The position numbers and the translations under genes were made by a program. A stretch of 33,822 bases of DNA from Mycobacterium interjectum (lineage in GTDB: Bacteria; Actinomycetota; Actinomycetes; Mycobacteriales; Mycobacteriaceae), in NCBI RefSeq assembly GCF_900078675.2, contig NZ_LT546237.1, forward strand, positions 1,260,293-1,294,114, read 5' to 3'. The notes beneath the pieces were generated by a model. That model saw only the letters and a list, made by a program, of their open reading frames with translations, made no database searches and had not been told where the DNA came from. Of this stretch, positions 18,341 to 26,419 are shown one piece after another (position 1 is the first letter of the stretch; each line of letters starts with the position of its first letter).

Positions 18341-19309
18341 ATGCCTGAATACGACTACGAAGAATTGAAGAAGGAAGCCGAGCAGTACATCAGATTCGAG
18401 AAGGACAAGAAAAACCGGATTGCCTACATCACCTTCGACCGTCCCGATGCGCAGAACGCCACCACGTTGGGGATGCGGCAGAACTACGCCGACCTGATCC
18501 ATAAATGCAACGTCGACGACGACGTCAAGGTCGTGGTGATCCGGGGCGAGGGCGAGGATTTCGGTAGCGGCGGGGACCTGCCCGAACAGCGGCCGATGCT
18601 GGAGAACCCGGGCCTGCCGCTGCTGCACGAGCTCGCGATCAACGACGACGACGTCAAGTACCCGCCGGGCGGCTCCTACCGCTACCTGTCGACGGTTACG
18701 GACTTCTACGCCAAGGCCCGCGCGGGAAACCGCCCCCTGCAGGAGCTTCGGAAGATCAGCATCATCGAGGCCAAGGGCTACTGCTACGGGTGGCACTTTT
18801 ATCAGGCCGGCGACGCGGACCTGGTGGTGTCCTCCGACGACGCTCTGTTCGGGCATCCGGCCTTCCGCTACGTGGGCTGGGGACCGCGGCTGTGGTGGTG
18901 GGCCGAGACGATGGGCCTGCGGAAGTTCTCCGAAATGCTTTTCACCGGGCGGCCGTTCAGCGCCAAGGAGATGTACGAGTGCGGCTTCGTCAACAGTGTG
19001 GTGCCCCGCGAAAAGTTGGAGGAAGAGACGCTGAAGTATGCGATGGCCTGTTCACGCTCCCGCCCAACGGATACGGTCGCGGTCCAGAAGACCTTCCTCG
19101 AGCTGTACAAACAGCACAAGGGCGAATACTTCGGCAGCCTGCTCACCGGCATGGTCGAGGGCATGCTGCCGCTGATCCAGAACGACGCGCAAGAGGTCGA
19201 CCTCACCGAGGGCACCTTCGAGAAGGGGCTCAACAACGTGGTCAAGGACAACGACCTGAACTTCCCGCCGGAGTGGCGCCTTAGCCGCTCGGGCCGAAAG
19301 AAGCCCTGA
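18341..19309 (+). CDS. Crotonase-fold (enoyl-CoA hydratase/isomerase-like) protein with non-canonical active site
   Basis: A 322-residue crotonase-superfamily protein: RIAYITFDRPDAQNA (about residues 27-41), the oxyanion-type loop GEGEDFGSGGDL, and the second core IEAKGYCYGWHFY...FGHPAFRYVGWG. The two glutamates that catalyse hydration in standard enoyl-CoA hydratases fall on a Tyr (in GWHFYQ) and an Ala (in GHPAFR), so ordinary hydratase activity is doubtful. An insert of about 35 residues follows the oxyanion loop, and the C-terminus is long and charged. The ATG at 18341 has GGAGAAAG upstream; an in-frame GTG at 18326 is less likely. Reaction unknown: isomerase, hydrolase, lyase or C-C cleavage on a CoA ester. 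Confidence 0.88.
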   Translation: MPEYDYEELKKEAEQYIRFEKDKKNRIAYITFDRPDAQNATTLGMRQNYADLIHKCNVDDDVKVVVIRGEGEDFGSGGDLPEQRPMLENPGLPLLHELAINDDDVKYPPGGSYRYLSTVTDFYAKARAGNRPLQELRKISIIEAKGYCYGWHFYQAGDADLVVSSDDALFGHPAFRYVGWGPRLWWWAETMGLRKFSEMLFTGRPFSAKEMYECGFVNSVVPREKLEEETLKYAMACSRSRPTDTVAVQKTFLELYKQHKGEYFGSLLTGMVEGMLPLIQNDAQEVDLTEGTFEKGLNNVVKDNDLNFPPEWRLSRSGRKKP

Positions 19310-19328
19310 CCGTTTTGAGAGGGCGCCC

Positions 19329-21671
19329 ATGCCGGCACTGACGGGCATCCGGGTCCTCGAGTTGGCCGAGACCGTCGCGGGGGAGTACTGCGGCAAGCTG
19401 CTGGCAGATTTCGGCGCCGAGGTGATCAAGGTCGAGGCGCCGGAAAACGGAAGCCCCACCCGCGCCATGGCGCCCGTCCTCGCCGCGGGACGCGAAGGCA
19501 GCGCGCTGTTCGCCTACCTCAACACGAACAAGCGCTCCGTCGTGCTGGACGATGCCGATCGCCTGCAGAACCTGATCGGCACCGCGGACGCGGTGATTGA
19601 GGACCGTGCGACCGGATGGTCCGAACGGCACCCGGGCGTGGTGTTCTGCTCGATCACGCCTTTCGGCCAGGGCGCGCCGGCGGATTTCGACAATGCGAAG
19701 AGCATCAACGTCTTCCAGGCCAGCGGCTGGGGGTATCACACGCCCAGTCACGCCGATCCCGACAGACCCCCGCTGCAGGGGCCGGGCAGGTTCCTGGTCG
19801 ATTACGAGGCGGGGCTCGACGCGGCCCTGTGTGTCGCGTCATCGCTGTTCCGGCGCCTGCACACCGGCGAGGGCGAATTCATCGACGTGTCGCAGCACGC
19901 CGTGCTGGTATCCCGCGCCGACTGCATCCTGGGCCGATTCCTCGCCGGCGAGGTTCCCGCCGAGGGCCTCCGCGGCGACTACGACCAGGCCGGCCCCGCG
20001 GCGTTTTTCGCCTGCGCCGACGGGTTCGTCTATCTCTACATGACCAGCCGCGCCCACTGGGTCGGCGTGCGGGAACTCATGGGCCGTCCGGAGTGGCTGA
20101 CCGCCTTCGAGGACGACTGGCTGGAGTTCTCCGTCACGGCGGAGAAGGTCGCCACGTTTCAGCGGGGATTCGCCGCATGGGTTCGGAACTTGGACAAGCA
20201 GTCCGCCGCCGACCGGGCCCAGCGGCTGGGGGTGCCGCTGGTCCCCGTCAACGATGCCGCCGATCTGCACCACTCGCCGCAGTACCGCCACCGCGGCTTC
20301 TTCCAGCGCGTGAGCCACCCCGTGCTGGGGGACGCGGCGTACGCCACCGTGCCGTATGCGCTTAGCGCGTCGCCGGCCCGAATCCACTGCGCCGCGCCCG
20401 CTCTCGGCCAGCACACCGCCTTGATCCTGGACCGGGCCGAGGGGCCGCGCACGCCACCGTCGGTCAAGACGCCGCAACTCAGGCCGCCCAAAAGACCGCG
20501 GGGCGGCCCGCTGGAAGGCGTGCGCGTCGTCGAACTCACCAAGGTATGGGCCGGGCCGTACGCGGGCAAGCTGCTGGCGATGTTGGGCGCCGAAGTGATC
20601 AAGATCGAGACGGCAACCGCCCCGGAGGAGATGCGGGCCTACGGCGGCACCGACATCAACCACGCTCCCTACTTCCTCAGCATCAACCCCGAAATCCTCA
20701 GCGTGGACCTCGATATCAAGTCGGCCGAAGGCATGGCGCGGCTGCGCGAGCTGATCGCCCGCAGCGACATCGTCGTCAACAATTTGCGTCCGGGCGCCAT
20801 GGAGCGCCAGGGCTTGGGCTATGAACAACTGGCGGCCATCAAGCCGGACATCATTTCGGTGTCGATCAAGATGTGGGGCAATGACGGACCGCTCGGCCAT
20901 CAGACCGGCTATGCGCCATGCTTCGCCGCGCTGGCGGGGCTCGCCTCGCTGGTCGGCTACCCGGGCGGCCCGCCACTCGGGACGAGCATGCGCTATGGGG
21001 ATTCCACGGTCGGCGCGGCAGCCGCCTACGCGGCCGTGGTGGCGTTGCTGCACCGGGAGCTCAGCGGCGAGGGACAATTCGTCGACGTGTCGGCGGTGGA
21101 GACCCTCTCGTCGATGATCGGGGATTGCCTGCTGGAGCAAAGCCTCACCGGGAAGCGCCTGGGCCCCAACGGCAACCGGCACCCCGACCTGTGCCCGCAC
21201 GGCTGCTACCCCTGCTTGAACGATTGCTGGGTCACGGTGGCCGTGGCCAACGACGCCGAATGGCGGGGTTTGTGCGGCGCGCTGGGCGCCGCGGCGCTGT
21301 CTGACGACGCACGGTACGCGACCATGGACCAGCGACACCGTCACGCCGCCGCGCTCGACGCCGAGCTCGCGCGGCTCACCCGCAACCACGATGCCGAGGA
21401 GCTCGCGTACCGGCTGCGCGCGGCGGGAGTGCCATCGAGCAAGAGCGCCACCGCACCCGATGTGATTGCCGATCAACGATTGTGGGAGCGCGAGTTGTAT
21501 CGCTTCGTCTCCGATCACCGGGAGGGCCAGCGCCCGATACTGGGGCCGTCCTGGCGGATGTTGCGCGTTCCAGCGCGGATCGAGCGCGGCGCACCGGATC
21601 TGGGTGAGGACACCGAGTACGTTCTGCGGGAGATCCTGGGCACCGGAACACTGGCGGGAGGCCAACCATGA
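19329..21671 (+). CDS. Fused tandem CaiB/BaiF-type CoA-transferase
   Basis: A 780-residue protein made of two family III CoA-transferase units. Unit one starts at TGIRVLELAETVAGEYCGKLL (about residue 5) and unit two at EGVRVVELTKVWAGPYAGKLL (about residue 397); each begins with the family's conserved first strand and helix. Each has the aspartate expected to carry the CoA-ester intermediate: Asp158 (LVDYEAG) and Asp558 (YGDSTVG), 400 residues apart. Single-domain relatives work as interlocked dimers of about 400 residues, so this chain may fold as its own dimer. It would move CoA onto the pathway acid. GAGAGGG lies before the start; the stop overlaps the next start as ATGA. Confidence 0.92.
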   Translation: MPALTGIRVLELAETVAGEYCGKLLADFGAEVIKVEAPENGSPTRAMAPVLAAGREGSALFAYLNTNKRSVVLDDADRLQNLIGTADAVIEDRATGWSERHPGVVFCSITPFGQGAPADFDNAKSINVFQASGWGYHTPSHADPDRPPLQGPGRFLVDYEAGLDAALCVASSLFRRLHTGEGEFIDVSQHAVLVSRADCILGRFLAGEVPAEGLRGDYDQAGPAAFFACADGFVYLYMTSRAHWVGVRELMGRPEWLTAFEDDWLEFSVTAEKVATFQRGFAAWVRNLDKQSAADRAQRLGVPLVPVNDAADLHHSPQYRHRGFFQRVSHPVLGDAAYATVPYALSASPARIHCAAPALGQHTALILDRAEGPRTPPSVKTPQLRPPKRPRGGPLEGVRVVELTKVWAGPYAGKLLAMLGAEVIKIETATAPEEMRAYGGTDINHAPYFLSINPEILSVDLDIKSAEGMARLRELIARSDIVVNNLRPGAMERQGLGYEQLAAIKPDIISVSIKMWGNDGPLGHQTGYAPCFAALAGLASLVGYPGGPPLGTSMRYGDSTVGAAAAYAAVVALLHRELSGEGQFVDVSAVETLSSMIGDCLLEQSLTGKRLGPNGNRHPDLCPHGCYPCLNDCWVTVAVANDAEWRGLCGALGAAALSDDARYATMDQRHRHAAALDAELARLTRNHDAEELAYRLRAAGVPSSKSATAPDVIADQRLWERELYRFVSDHREGQRPILGPSWRMLRVPARIERGAPDLGEDTEYVLREILGTGTLAGGQP

Positions 21672-22432
21672 CGGAGACACTGGCGGGCGCGGTGGCGCTG
21701 GTGACCGGTGCCAGCAGCGGCATCGGAGCCGCAACGGCGAAAGCGCTGGCCGCCGAAGGCGCGGCGGTGGCCCTGCTCGCGCGCCGCGCCGACCGACTGG
21801 CCGAGCTGAAAAGCGAGATCGAATCCGACGGGGGCACAGCGCTGGCAGTGACCACCGATGTCACCGACGCCGGAGAGGTGGCGGCGGCGGTGCAACGGGT
21901 CGTCGCCGAGCTGGGCCGGCTGGACGCCGTGGTGAACAATGCCGGGCTGATGCGCTCGGGGCCCGCGGCCGAGGCCAGCCTGCAGGACTGGGATGACATG
22001 GTCGCGGTCAACGTGCGCGGGGTGCTCTATGTCGCCCGCGCGGCGCTCCCGCACCTGATTGACGCGGCCGCCGATTCCCCGCGCGGCGTCGCCGACCTGG
22101 TCACCATCGGATCCACCGGCGGCTGGGTGGCGCGACCGAACACCGCGGTCTATTCGCTGACGAAATTCGGCGTGAATGCCTTCAGCGAGGGCATCCGCCA
22201 GGAGATGCTGGGCATGCGGGTGCGCGTCGGTGTCGTCAGCCCCGGCACCGTCGACACCGAAATCTTTGCCCATCTGGCCGAACCCGCGCGTGCGGCGGTG
22301 GAGCGACAGACGGCCGGCATGGTCAAGTTGCGTCCGGAAGACATCGCCGACGCCGTGCTCTACATGGTGACGCGGGACCGCCGGGTGGCGGTCAACCACA
22401 TGCTGGTGCGCGCGGCCGAGCAGACATGGTGA
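21668..22432 (+). CDS. Short-chain dehydrogenase/reductase
   Basis: A 254-residue classical SDR with the cofactor motif TGASSGIG (residues 13-20), NNAG (about 91-94), a catalytic Ser region (TIGSTGG) and Tyr162/Lys166 in YSLTK. The substrate is unknown. It differs from the mycofactocin-type SDR in the same operon by lacking the GQGRSH signature, so it should use exchangeable NAD(P). It is coupled on both sides: ATGA with the CoA-transferase gene and a 7-base overlap with the following APH-fold gene. Confidence 0.92.
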   Translation: MTETLAGAVALVTGASSGIGAATAKALAAEGAAVALLARRADRLAELKSEIESDGGTALAVTTDVTDAGEVAAAVQRVVAELGRLDAVVNNAGLMRSGPAAEASLQDWDDMVAVNVRGVLYVARAALPHLIDAAADSPRGVADLVTIGSTGGWVARPNTAVYSLTKFGVNAFSEGIRQEMLGMRVRVGVVSPGTVDTEIFAHLAEPARAAVERQTAGMVKLRPEDIADAVLYMVTRDRRVAVNHMLVRAAEQTW

Positions 22433-23724
22433 CCGGCGACCAGTTCGGCCTTCCCATCCCGGCCGACCCGGCGGCGCTGCGCGGCGGCGGGGAGCGATTT
22501 CTCACCGAGGCGTTCCGGGCGTCTGGCGTGCTCTCGGTCGACAACGCCGTCACGAGCATTACCGCGTTCCGCGAGGTCGCCGGCGGCAGCACCGGACGCA
22601 AGGTCATCTTGTCGGTCGAATACGCCAGCCCGCAGCCCGGCTTGCACACCGACCTGTTCGTCAAGTTCTCCCGCGACCTCGACGATCCGGTACGCGACAG
22701 GGGCAAGACCCAGATGGAGCCGGAGATCCGGTTCGCCACGCTGTCGCGCGTGCCCGGATTCCCCATCGCGGTACCCGTCGTGCAATTCGCCGACTACCAT
22801 CGGCCAAGCGGCACCGGCATCCTGATCACCGAACGAATCCCGTTCGGCAGCAACGGGATCGAGCGGCAATATCACAAATGCCTCGACTACGAGATGCCCG
22901 ATCCCGTCGAGCACTACCGTGCGCTGCTGACCGCGCTGGGCCGCCTCGCGGGCAGCTACGGATCGGCGTCCCCGCCGGGCCGGCTGGCCGCGCACTTCCC
23001 GCTCAACGTACAGGGCGCAACCGTGGGAGAACGAGCACCGCACGACGCCGCGAAATTGGACCGGCGGCTGGCCCAGCTCCTTCACTTCGTCGAAACCTCG
23101 CCCGGGCTGGTGCCCACCAACGTCCGCTCGGCAGAGTTCTTGGGGCGCTTACGCGAAGACCTCCCGCGCACGGCACGCCACGAGCACACGGTCATGCGAC
23201 AGCTGGCCGCCGACTCCGACTACGTCGCGCTGTGCCACTGGAACGCCAACATCGACAACGCCTGGTTTTGGCGGGATGCCGACGGCGCCCTGCGCTGCGG
23301 CCTGCTGGACTGGGGGTGCGTCGGGCAGCTGAACATGGGCATGGCGCTCTGGGGAGCCATGTCCGGCGCCGAAACCGACTTGTGGAACCGGCATTTCGGC
23401 GAATTGCTGGAACTGTTCGTCGCGGAAGCGCAGCAGTGCGGCGGTCCGCGGCTCGACCCCGACCGATTGCGCCGGCACACGCTGCTCTATGCGGCGGTGA
23501 TGGGCGTCGCCTGGTTGCTGGACGTGCCGGCGTTGATTCACAAGCGATTCGGAGCCGCCCCGCCCGAAAACCGCACCGATCCGCGGGTCAGGAACGACGA
23601 AGGCGTGCGCGCGCCGCTGCAGATGCTGTCCAACCTGCTGAACCTCTGGGAGCGGCACGACGTCGGCGAGCTGCTCGATGTGGCCCTGGCCGAGGACGGC
23701 TCCGTCAGCCCGCCGGCGGCTTGA
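22426..23724 (+). CDS. APH-fold phosphotransferase-like protein (possible pseudokinase)
   Basis: A 432-residue protein with the kinase-like fold of aminoglycoside and ecdysteroid-type small-molecule kinases. A phosphate-contacting lysine candidate is Lys80 (LFVKFSR). The metal-binding Asp is Asp295 in LLDWG. The catalytic loop reads HWNANIDN (271-278) where active members have H-G-D-x4-N, so the catalytic Asp is an Asn (Asn273). Either the family uses a different mechanism or it is inactive and binds ligand. It closes the P450/CoA-transferase operon, overlapping the SDR by 7 bases; a GTG at 22429 is an alternative start. The last 186 bases before the 13E12 gene hold a weak hairpin and a promoter. 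Confidence 0.82.
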   Translation: MVTGDQFGLPIPADPAALRGGGERFLTEAFRASGVLSVDNAVTSITAFREVAGGSTGRKVILSVEYASPQPGLHTDLFVKFSRDLDDPVRDRGKTQMEPEIRFATLSRVPGFPIAVPVVQFADYHRPSGTGILITERIPFGSNGIERQYHKCLDYEMPDPVEHYRALLTALGRLAGSYGSASPPGRLAAHFPLNVQGATVGERAPHDAAKLDRRLAQLLHFVETSPGLVPTNVRSAEFLGRLREDLPRTARHEHTVMRQLAADSDYVALCHWNANIDNAWFWRDADGALRCGLLDWGCVGQLNMGMALWGAMSGAETDLWNRHFGELLELFVAEAQQCGGPRLDPDRLRRHTLLYAAVMGVAWLLDVPALIHKRFGAAPPENRTDPRVRNDEGVRAPLQMLSNLLNLWERHDVGELLDVALAEDGSVSPPAA

Positions 23725-23747
23725 GCACGAATCGGTGGGCGTCATCC

Positions 23748-23761
23748 CCTCCCAGGGGAGG
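23748..23761 (+). terminator. Weak hairpin after the P450/CoA-transferase operon
   Basis: CCTCC, loop CAGG, GGAGG, 24 bases after the last stop codon. The stem is short and there is no T-run; a terminator is only a suggestion from position. Confidence 0.2.
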
Positions 23762-23897
23762 CTGGGTGTCTATCAGGGGCGGCGCCTCCCGCAGGTCGTT
23801 GCAGGTGTCCAACCCGGCAGCCGAGTATCTCCGTAATCCCTTGCGTCACAGTTGTTTCAGTGGTCCCAACACGGCCGATTTTGTCAGTGGGTGTTCG

Positions 23898-23903
23898 TAG
23901 AGT
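23898..23903 (+). promoter_or_regulatory. Candidate -10 box (TAGAGT) for the 13E12 gene
   Basis: TAGAGT lies exactly 7 nt before the ATG at 23911, without a Shine-Dalgarno sequence: leaderless geometry. It supports the ATG over the in-frame GTG at 23860. Confidence 0.45.
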
Positions 23904-23910
23904 TTGGGCC

Positions 23911-25341
23911 ATGGGTGCGAGCAGTCGTGAGGAGATCGTCGAGGTCTTCGACGCGCTGCGCGCGGAGCTGGACCGCTTGTGCGGCTTGTCCTTTGACGTG
24001 TTCACCACCCCGGAGCGGTTGCGGGCCCTGGAGCGCCTCGAGTGCGAGGCGCGCCGGCTGCGGTCCGCCCAACACGGCTTGATCAATCAGATCGGGGCGC
24101 AGGCCAGCAAGGCAGAGCTGGGTGGCACGCTGCGTTCGGCGTTGGCCGACCGGCTGCGGATCACCAAGGCCGAGGCGGGCCGGCGCGTCGACGAGGCCGG
24201 GGATTTGGGCGAGCGTCGGGCGCTGACCGGTGAGCCGTTGGCGCCGCAGCTAGCCGCGACCGCGGCCGGCCAACGCCAGGGGCTGATCGGTGAGGGTCAT
24301 ATCAAGATCATCCGCAGCTTTTTTGCCCATCTGCCCGCCGAGGTCGACGTGTTCACCCGGGCGGCCGCCGAAGCCGACCTGGCCGGCAAGGCCCGCGGGT
24401 TTCGCCCCGACGAGTTGGCCACATACAGCCACCGACTCATGGGTGTGCTGCATCCCGATGGGGACTTCAGCGACGCCGAGCGGGCCCGCCAGCGCGGCAT
24501 CATCTTGGGCGCCCAGCAATGCGACGGCATGTCGCGCATCAGCGGGCTCATCACCCCAGAGCTGCGGGCCGCCATCGAGGCCTTGGTGGCCAAGCTGGCC
24601 GCCCCCGGGGCCTGCAACCCCGACGACGACATCCCGGTCGTCGATGCCACCCCCGACGACGACGCGGCACGGCGCGATCACCGCTCCCAGCCCCAGCGCA
24701 ACCACGACGCCTTCCTGGCCGGGCTGCGCGCCCTGTTCGCCTCCGGGGACCTGGGCCAACACAACGGCTTGCCGGTGTCGATCGTGGTGACCACCACGCT
24801 CAAGGAGCTGGAGGCCGCGGCCGGCAAGGCCCTCACCGCCGGCGGCACCCTGGTCCCCATCTCCGATGTGATCCGCTGGGCCGGCCACGCCCACCACTAC
24901 CTGGCCATTTTCGACAAGGCGCGGTCGCTGGCGCTGCATCACACCAAGCGGCTGGCCTCTCCCGCGCAGCGCATTGTGCTCTACGCCAGGGATCGCGGCT
25001 GCACCAAGCCCGGCTGCGACGCGCCGGCCTACCACAGCCAGGTCCACCACGTCCGGGGCTGGGCGGCCACCCGCCGCACCGACATCGACGACCTAACCCT
25101 GGCGTGCGGTCCCGACAACCGACTCGCCGAACAAGGCTGGATGACCCGCACCAACGCCCGAGGCGAAACCGAATGGATACCCCACCCCACCTGGACCGCG
25201 GTCAACCCCGAACCAACACCTTCCATCACCCCGAAAAACTCCTCCACCACGAAGACAACGACGAGGACGGCGAGGGAGAGCGGTCAGCGTCCTAGGGTCA
25301 GCTGGGATCGCCGGTCAGCAGTTCGGCGCCGCCATCGGTGA
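23911..25341 (+). CDS. 13E12-repeat family protein (DUF222 with C-terminal HNH endonuclease domain), probable 3' frameshift
   Basis: The product begins [20 protein letters not shown], typical of mycobacterial 13E12-repeat (REP13E12) proteins. A long helical DUF222 region covers about residues 20-330. The HNH-type domain has a Cys364-x4-Cys369 pair, His379-His380 (VHHVRGW) and [11 protein letters not shown]. After TEWIP the read frame becomes Thr/Pro-rich and runs to 25341, antisense to the end of the next gene. One more C in the C-run at 25180-25183 would restore the usual ending ([20 protein letters not shown]) and stop at 25295. The HNH fold suggests nuclease activity, but the function of this repeat family is unknown. 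In M. tuberculosis such repeats serve as prophage attachment sites; no integrase is present here. Confidence 0.88.
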   Translation: MGASSREEIVEVFDALRAELDRLCGLSFDVFTTPERLRALERLECEARRLRSAQHGLINQIGAQASKAELGGTLRSALADRLRITKAEAGRRVDEAGDLGERRALTGEPLAPQLAATAAGQRQGLIGEGHIKIIRSFFAHLPAEVDVFTRAAAEADLAGKARGFRPDELATYSHRLMGVLHPDGDFSDAERARQRGIILGAQQCDGMSRISGLITPELRAAIEALVAKLAAPGACNPDDDIPVVDATPDDDAARRDHRSQPQRNHDAFLAGLRALFASGDLGQHNGLPVSIVVTTTLKELEAAAGKALTAGGTLVPISDVIRWAGHAHHYLAIFDKARSLALHHTKRLASPAQRIVLYARDRGCTKPGCDAPAYHSQVHHVRGWAATRRTDIDDLTLACGPDNRLAEQGWMTRTNARGETEWIPHPTWTAVNPEPTPSITPKNSSTTKTTTRTARESGQRPRVSWDRRSAVRRRHR

Positions 25342-26419
25342 TGTGGACGGTGTCGCGGCGGAACACGCCGCCGATGCCCTCCTGCCAGACGTGGCCGCTG
25401 ATCGCCAGCACCATTCCGGCTTCGAGCCGGTCGAGTTCGCCCGCGGCCGAAAGTGTTTCGGACACGACGGGTGGGTCGAAACCAAGTCCCAAGCCGTGCG
25501 CAATGGGAATGGGCGGCAGCGGCTCGCCGGCCGCCTCATAGGCGGAAAGCAGCGCGGTAGTGGGAGCACCGGGCCGACAGGCGGCGATCATCTTGTCGAA
25601 CAGCGCCTCCGAGCGTGAGAAGACCTTGCGGGTGAAGCCGTTCACGGCGTCGCCGGCCTGGAAGGTCCTGCCCACCTCGGCGACATACCCGTCGGCCAGC
25701 GCACCCGCCGCGAAGGCGACAAGATCGCCCGGCTGCACCACGCTACGACGGCGTTGCCACGGGTCTTCCCGCGAAGTCACCCAGGCGACATCCTGGGTGG
25801 CCGGCGTGCTCACCCCGCCGGCGGCCATGGCCTCTAGCGCGGCACCGGCCAGCGTCTGCTCGGACACGCCCGGCCGCAACTCCGCCAAGGCGGCGGCGAG
25901 CCCCTTTTCCGCCACGCGGAGCGCCGGGCCCATGGCCGCGATCTCATCGGGTGTCTTGACGCGGCGCGCGGTTCGCATGGCCGGCTCGCCGTCGACGAGT
26001 TCGGCGTTGGGGAAAGCCTCGGGCAGCAACGCCGCGAAAGTCGGTGTGATGGCATCCGTTCCGACCCGGCGCGCCGTCGCCGCACCGTCGATGTGCTTGA
26101 GCACCTCGATGAGTGTCATCGGGTTCCACGCCAGCCCGTACAGGTGATCGCGACCGATCTCGTCGGGGACTCCCTCGTCGTCGGTGCTGTTGAGGTATAT
26201 CGCCCCGGTGGCCCGCACCACGACGCACATCGGGCCGAACGGCCGCGTCCCGGCGATCCACAGCTGCGGGGCGCCGGTGACGTAACGTATGTTGGCTTGC
26301 CGCCCTAGCACCAGGATGTCGAGGTCGTGCGCCTTCATTTGCGCCAGCGCCCGCTCGCGACGCCCTGTGCGCAACGAGAGGGGATCGGGCGAAACTTCAG
26401 TCGTCATAGGGGGAGCCAT
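25298..26419 (-). CDS. M24-family (creatinase/aminopeptidase fold) protein lacking most metal ligands
   Basis: A 373-residue pita-bread-fold protein with the N-terminal creatinase-type domain (about 15-150) and the M24 core. Aligned to its neighbour, the five metal ligands read Ala237, Glu248, His308, Ser341 and Arg355 in place of Asp, Asp, His, Glu, Glu; only the His is kept. It cannot be a standard dinuclear metallopeptidase. Creatinase itself works without metal, so a non-peptidase C-N hydrolysis, or a role as inactive partner of the neighbouring enzyme, is possible. It is the last gene of the minus-strand operon; its start overlaps the previous gene by 23 bases, or 11 if the ATG at 26407 is used, and has no Shine-Dalgarno sequence, so it depends on coupling. 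Confidence 0.85.
   Translation of the reverse strand: MAPPMTTEVSPDPLSLRTGRRERALAQMKAHDLDILVLGRQANIRYVTGAPQLWIAGTRPFGPMCVVVRATGAIYLNSTDDEGVPDEIGRDHLYGLAWNPMTLIEVLKHIDGAATARRVGTDAITPTFAALLPEAFPNAELVDGEPAMRTARRVKTPDEIAAMGPALRVAEKGLAAALAELRPGVSEQTLAGAALEAMAAGGVSTPATQDVAWVTSREDPWQRRRSVVQPGDLVAFAAGALADGYVAEVGRTFQAGDAVNGFTRKVFSRSEALFDKMIAACRPGAPTTALLSAYEAAGEPLPPIPIAHGLGLGFDPPVVSETLSAAGELDRLEAGMVLAISGHVWQEGIGGVFRRDTVHITDGGAELLTGDPS

Noticed and set aside
19839-21734. Long minus-strand open frame (about 630 codons)
   Set aside because: Antisense shadow of the CoA-transferase gene; no motifs and no ribosome site.
23911-25341. Prophage attachment site or active mobile element in the 13E12 copy
   Set aside because: Some 13E12 repeats of M. 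tuberculosis are used by a prophage, but no integrase, phage gene or flanking direct repeat is visible here.
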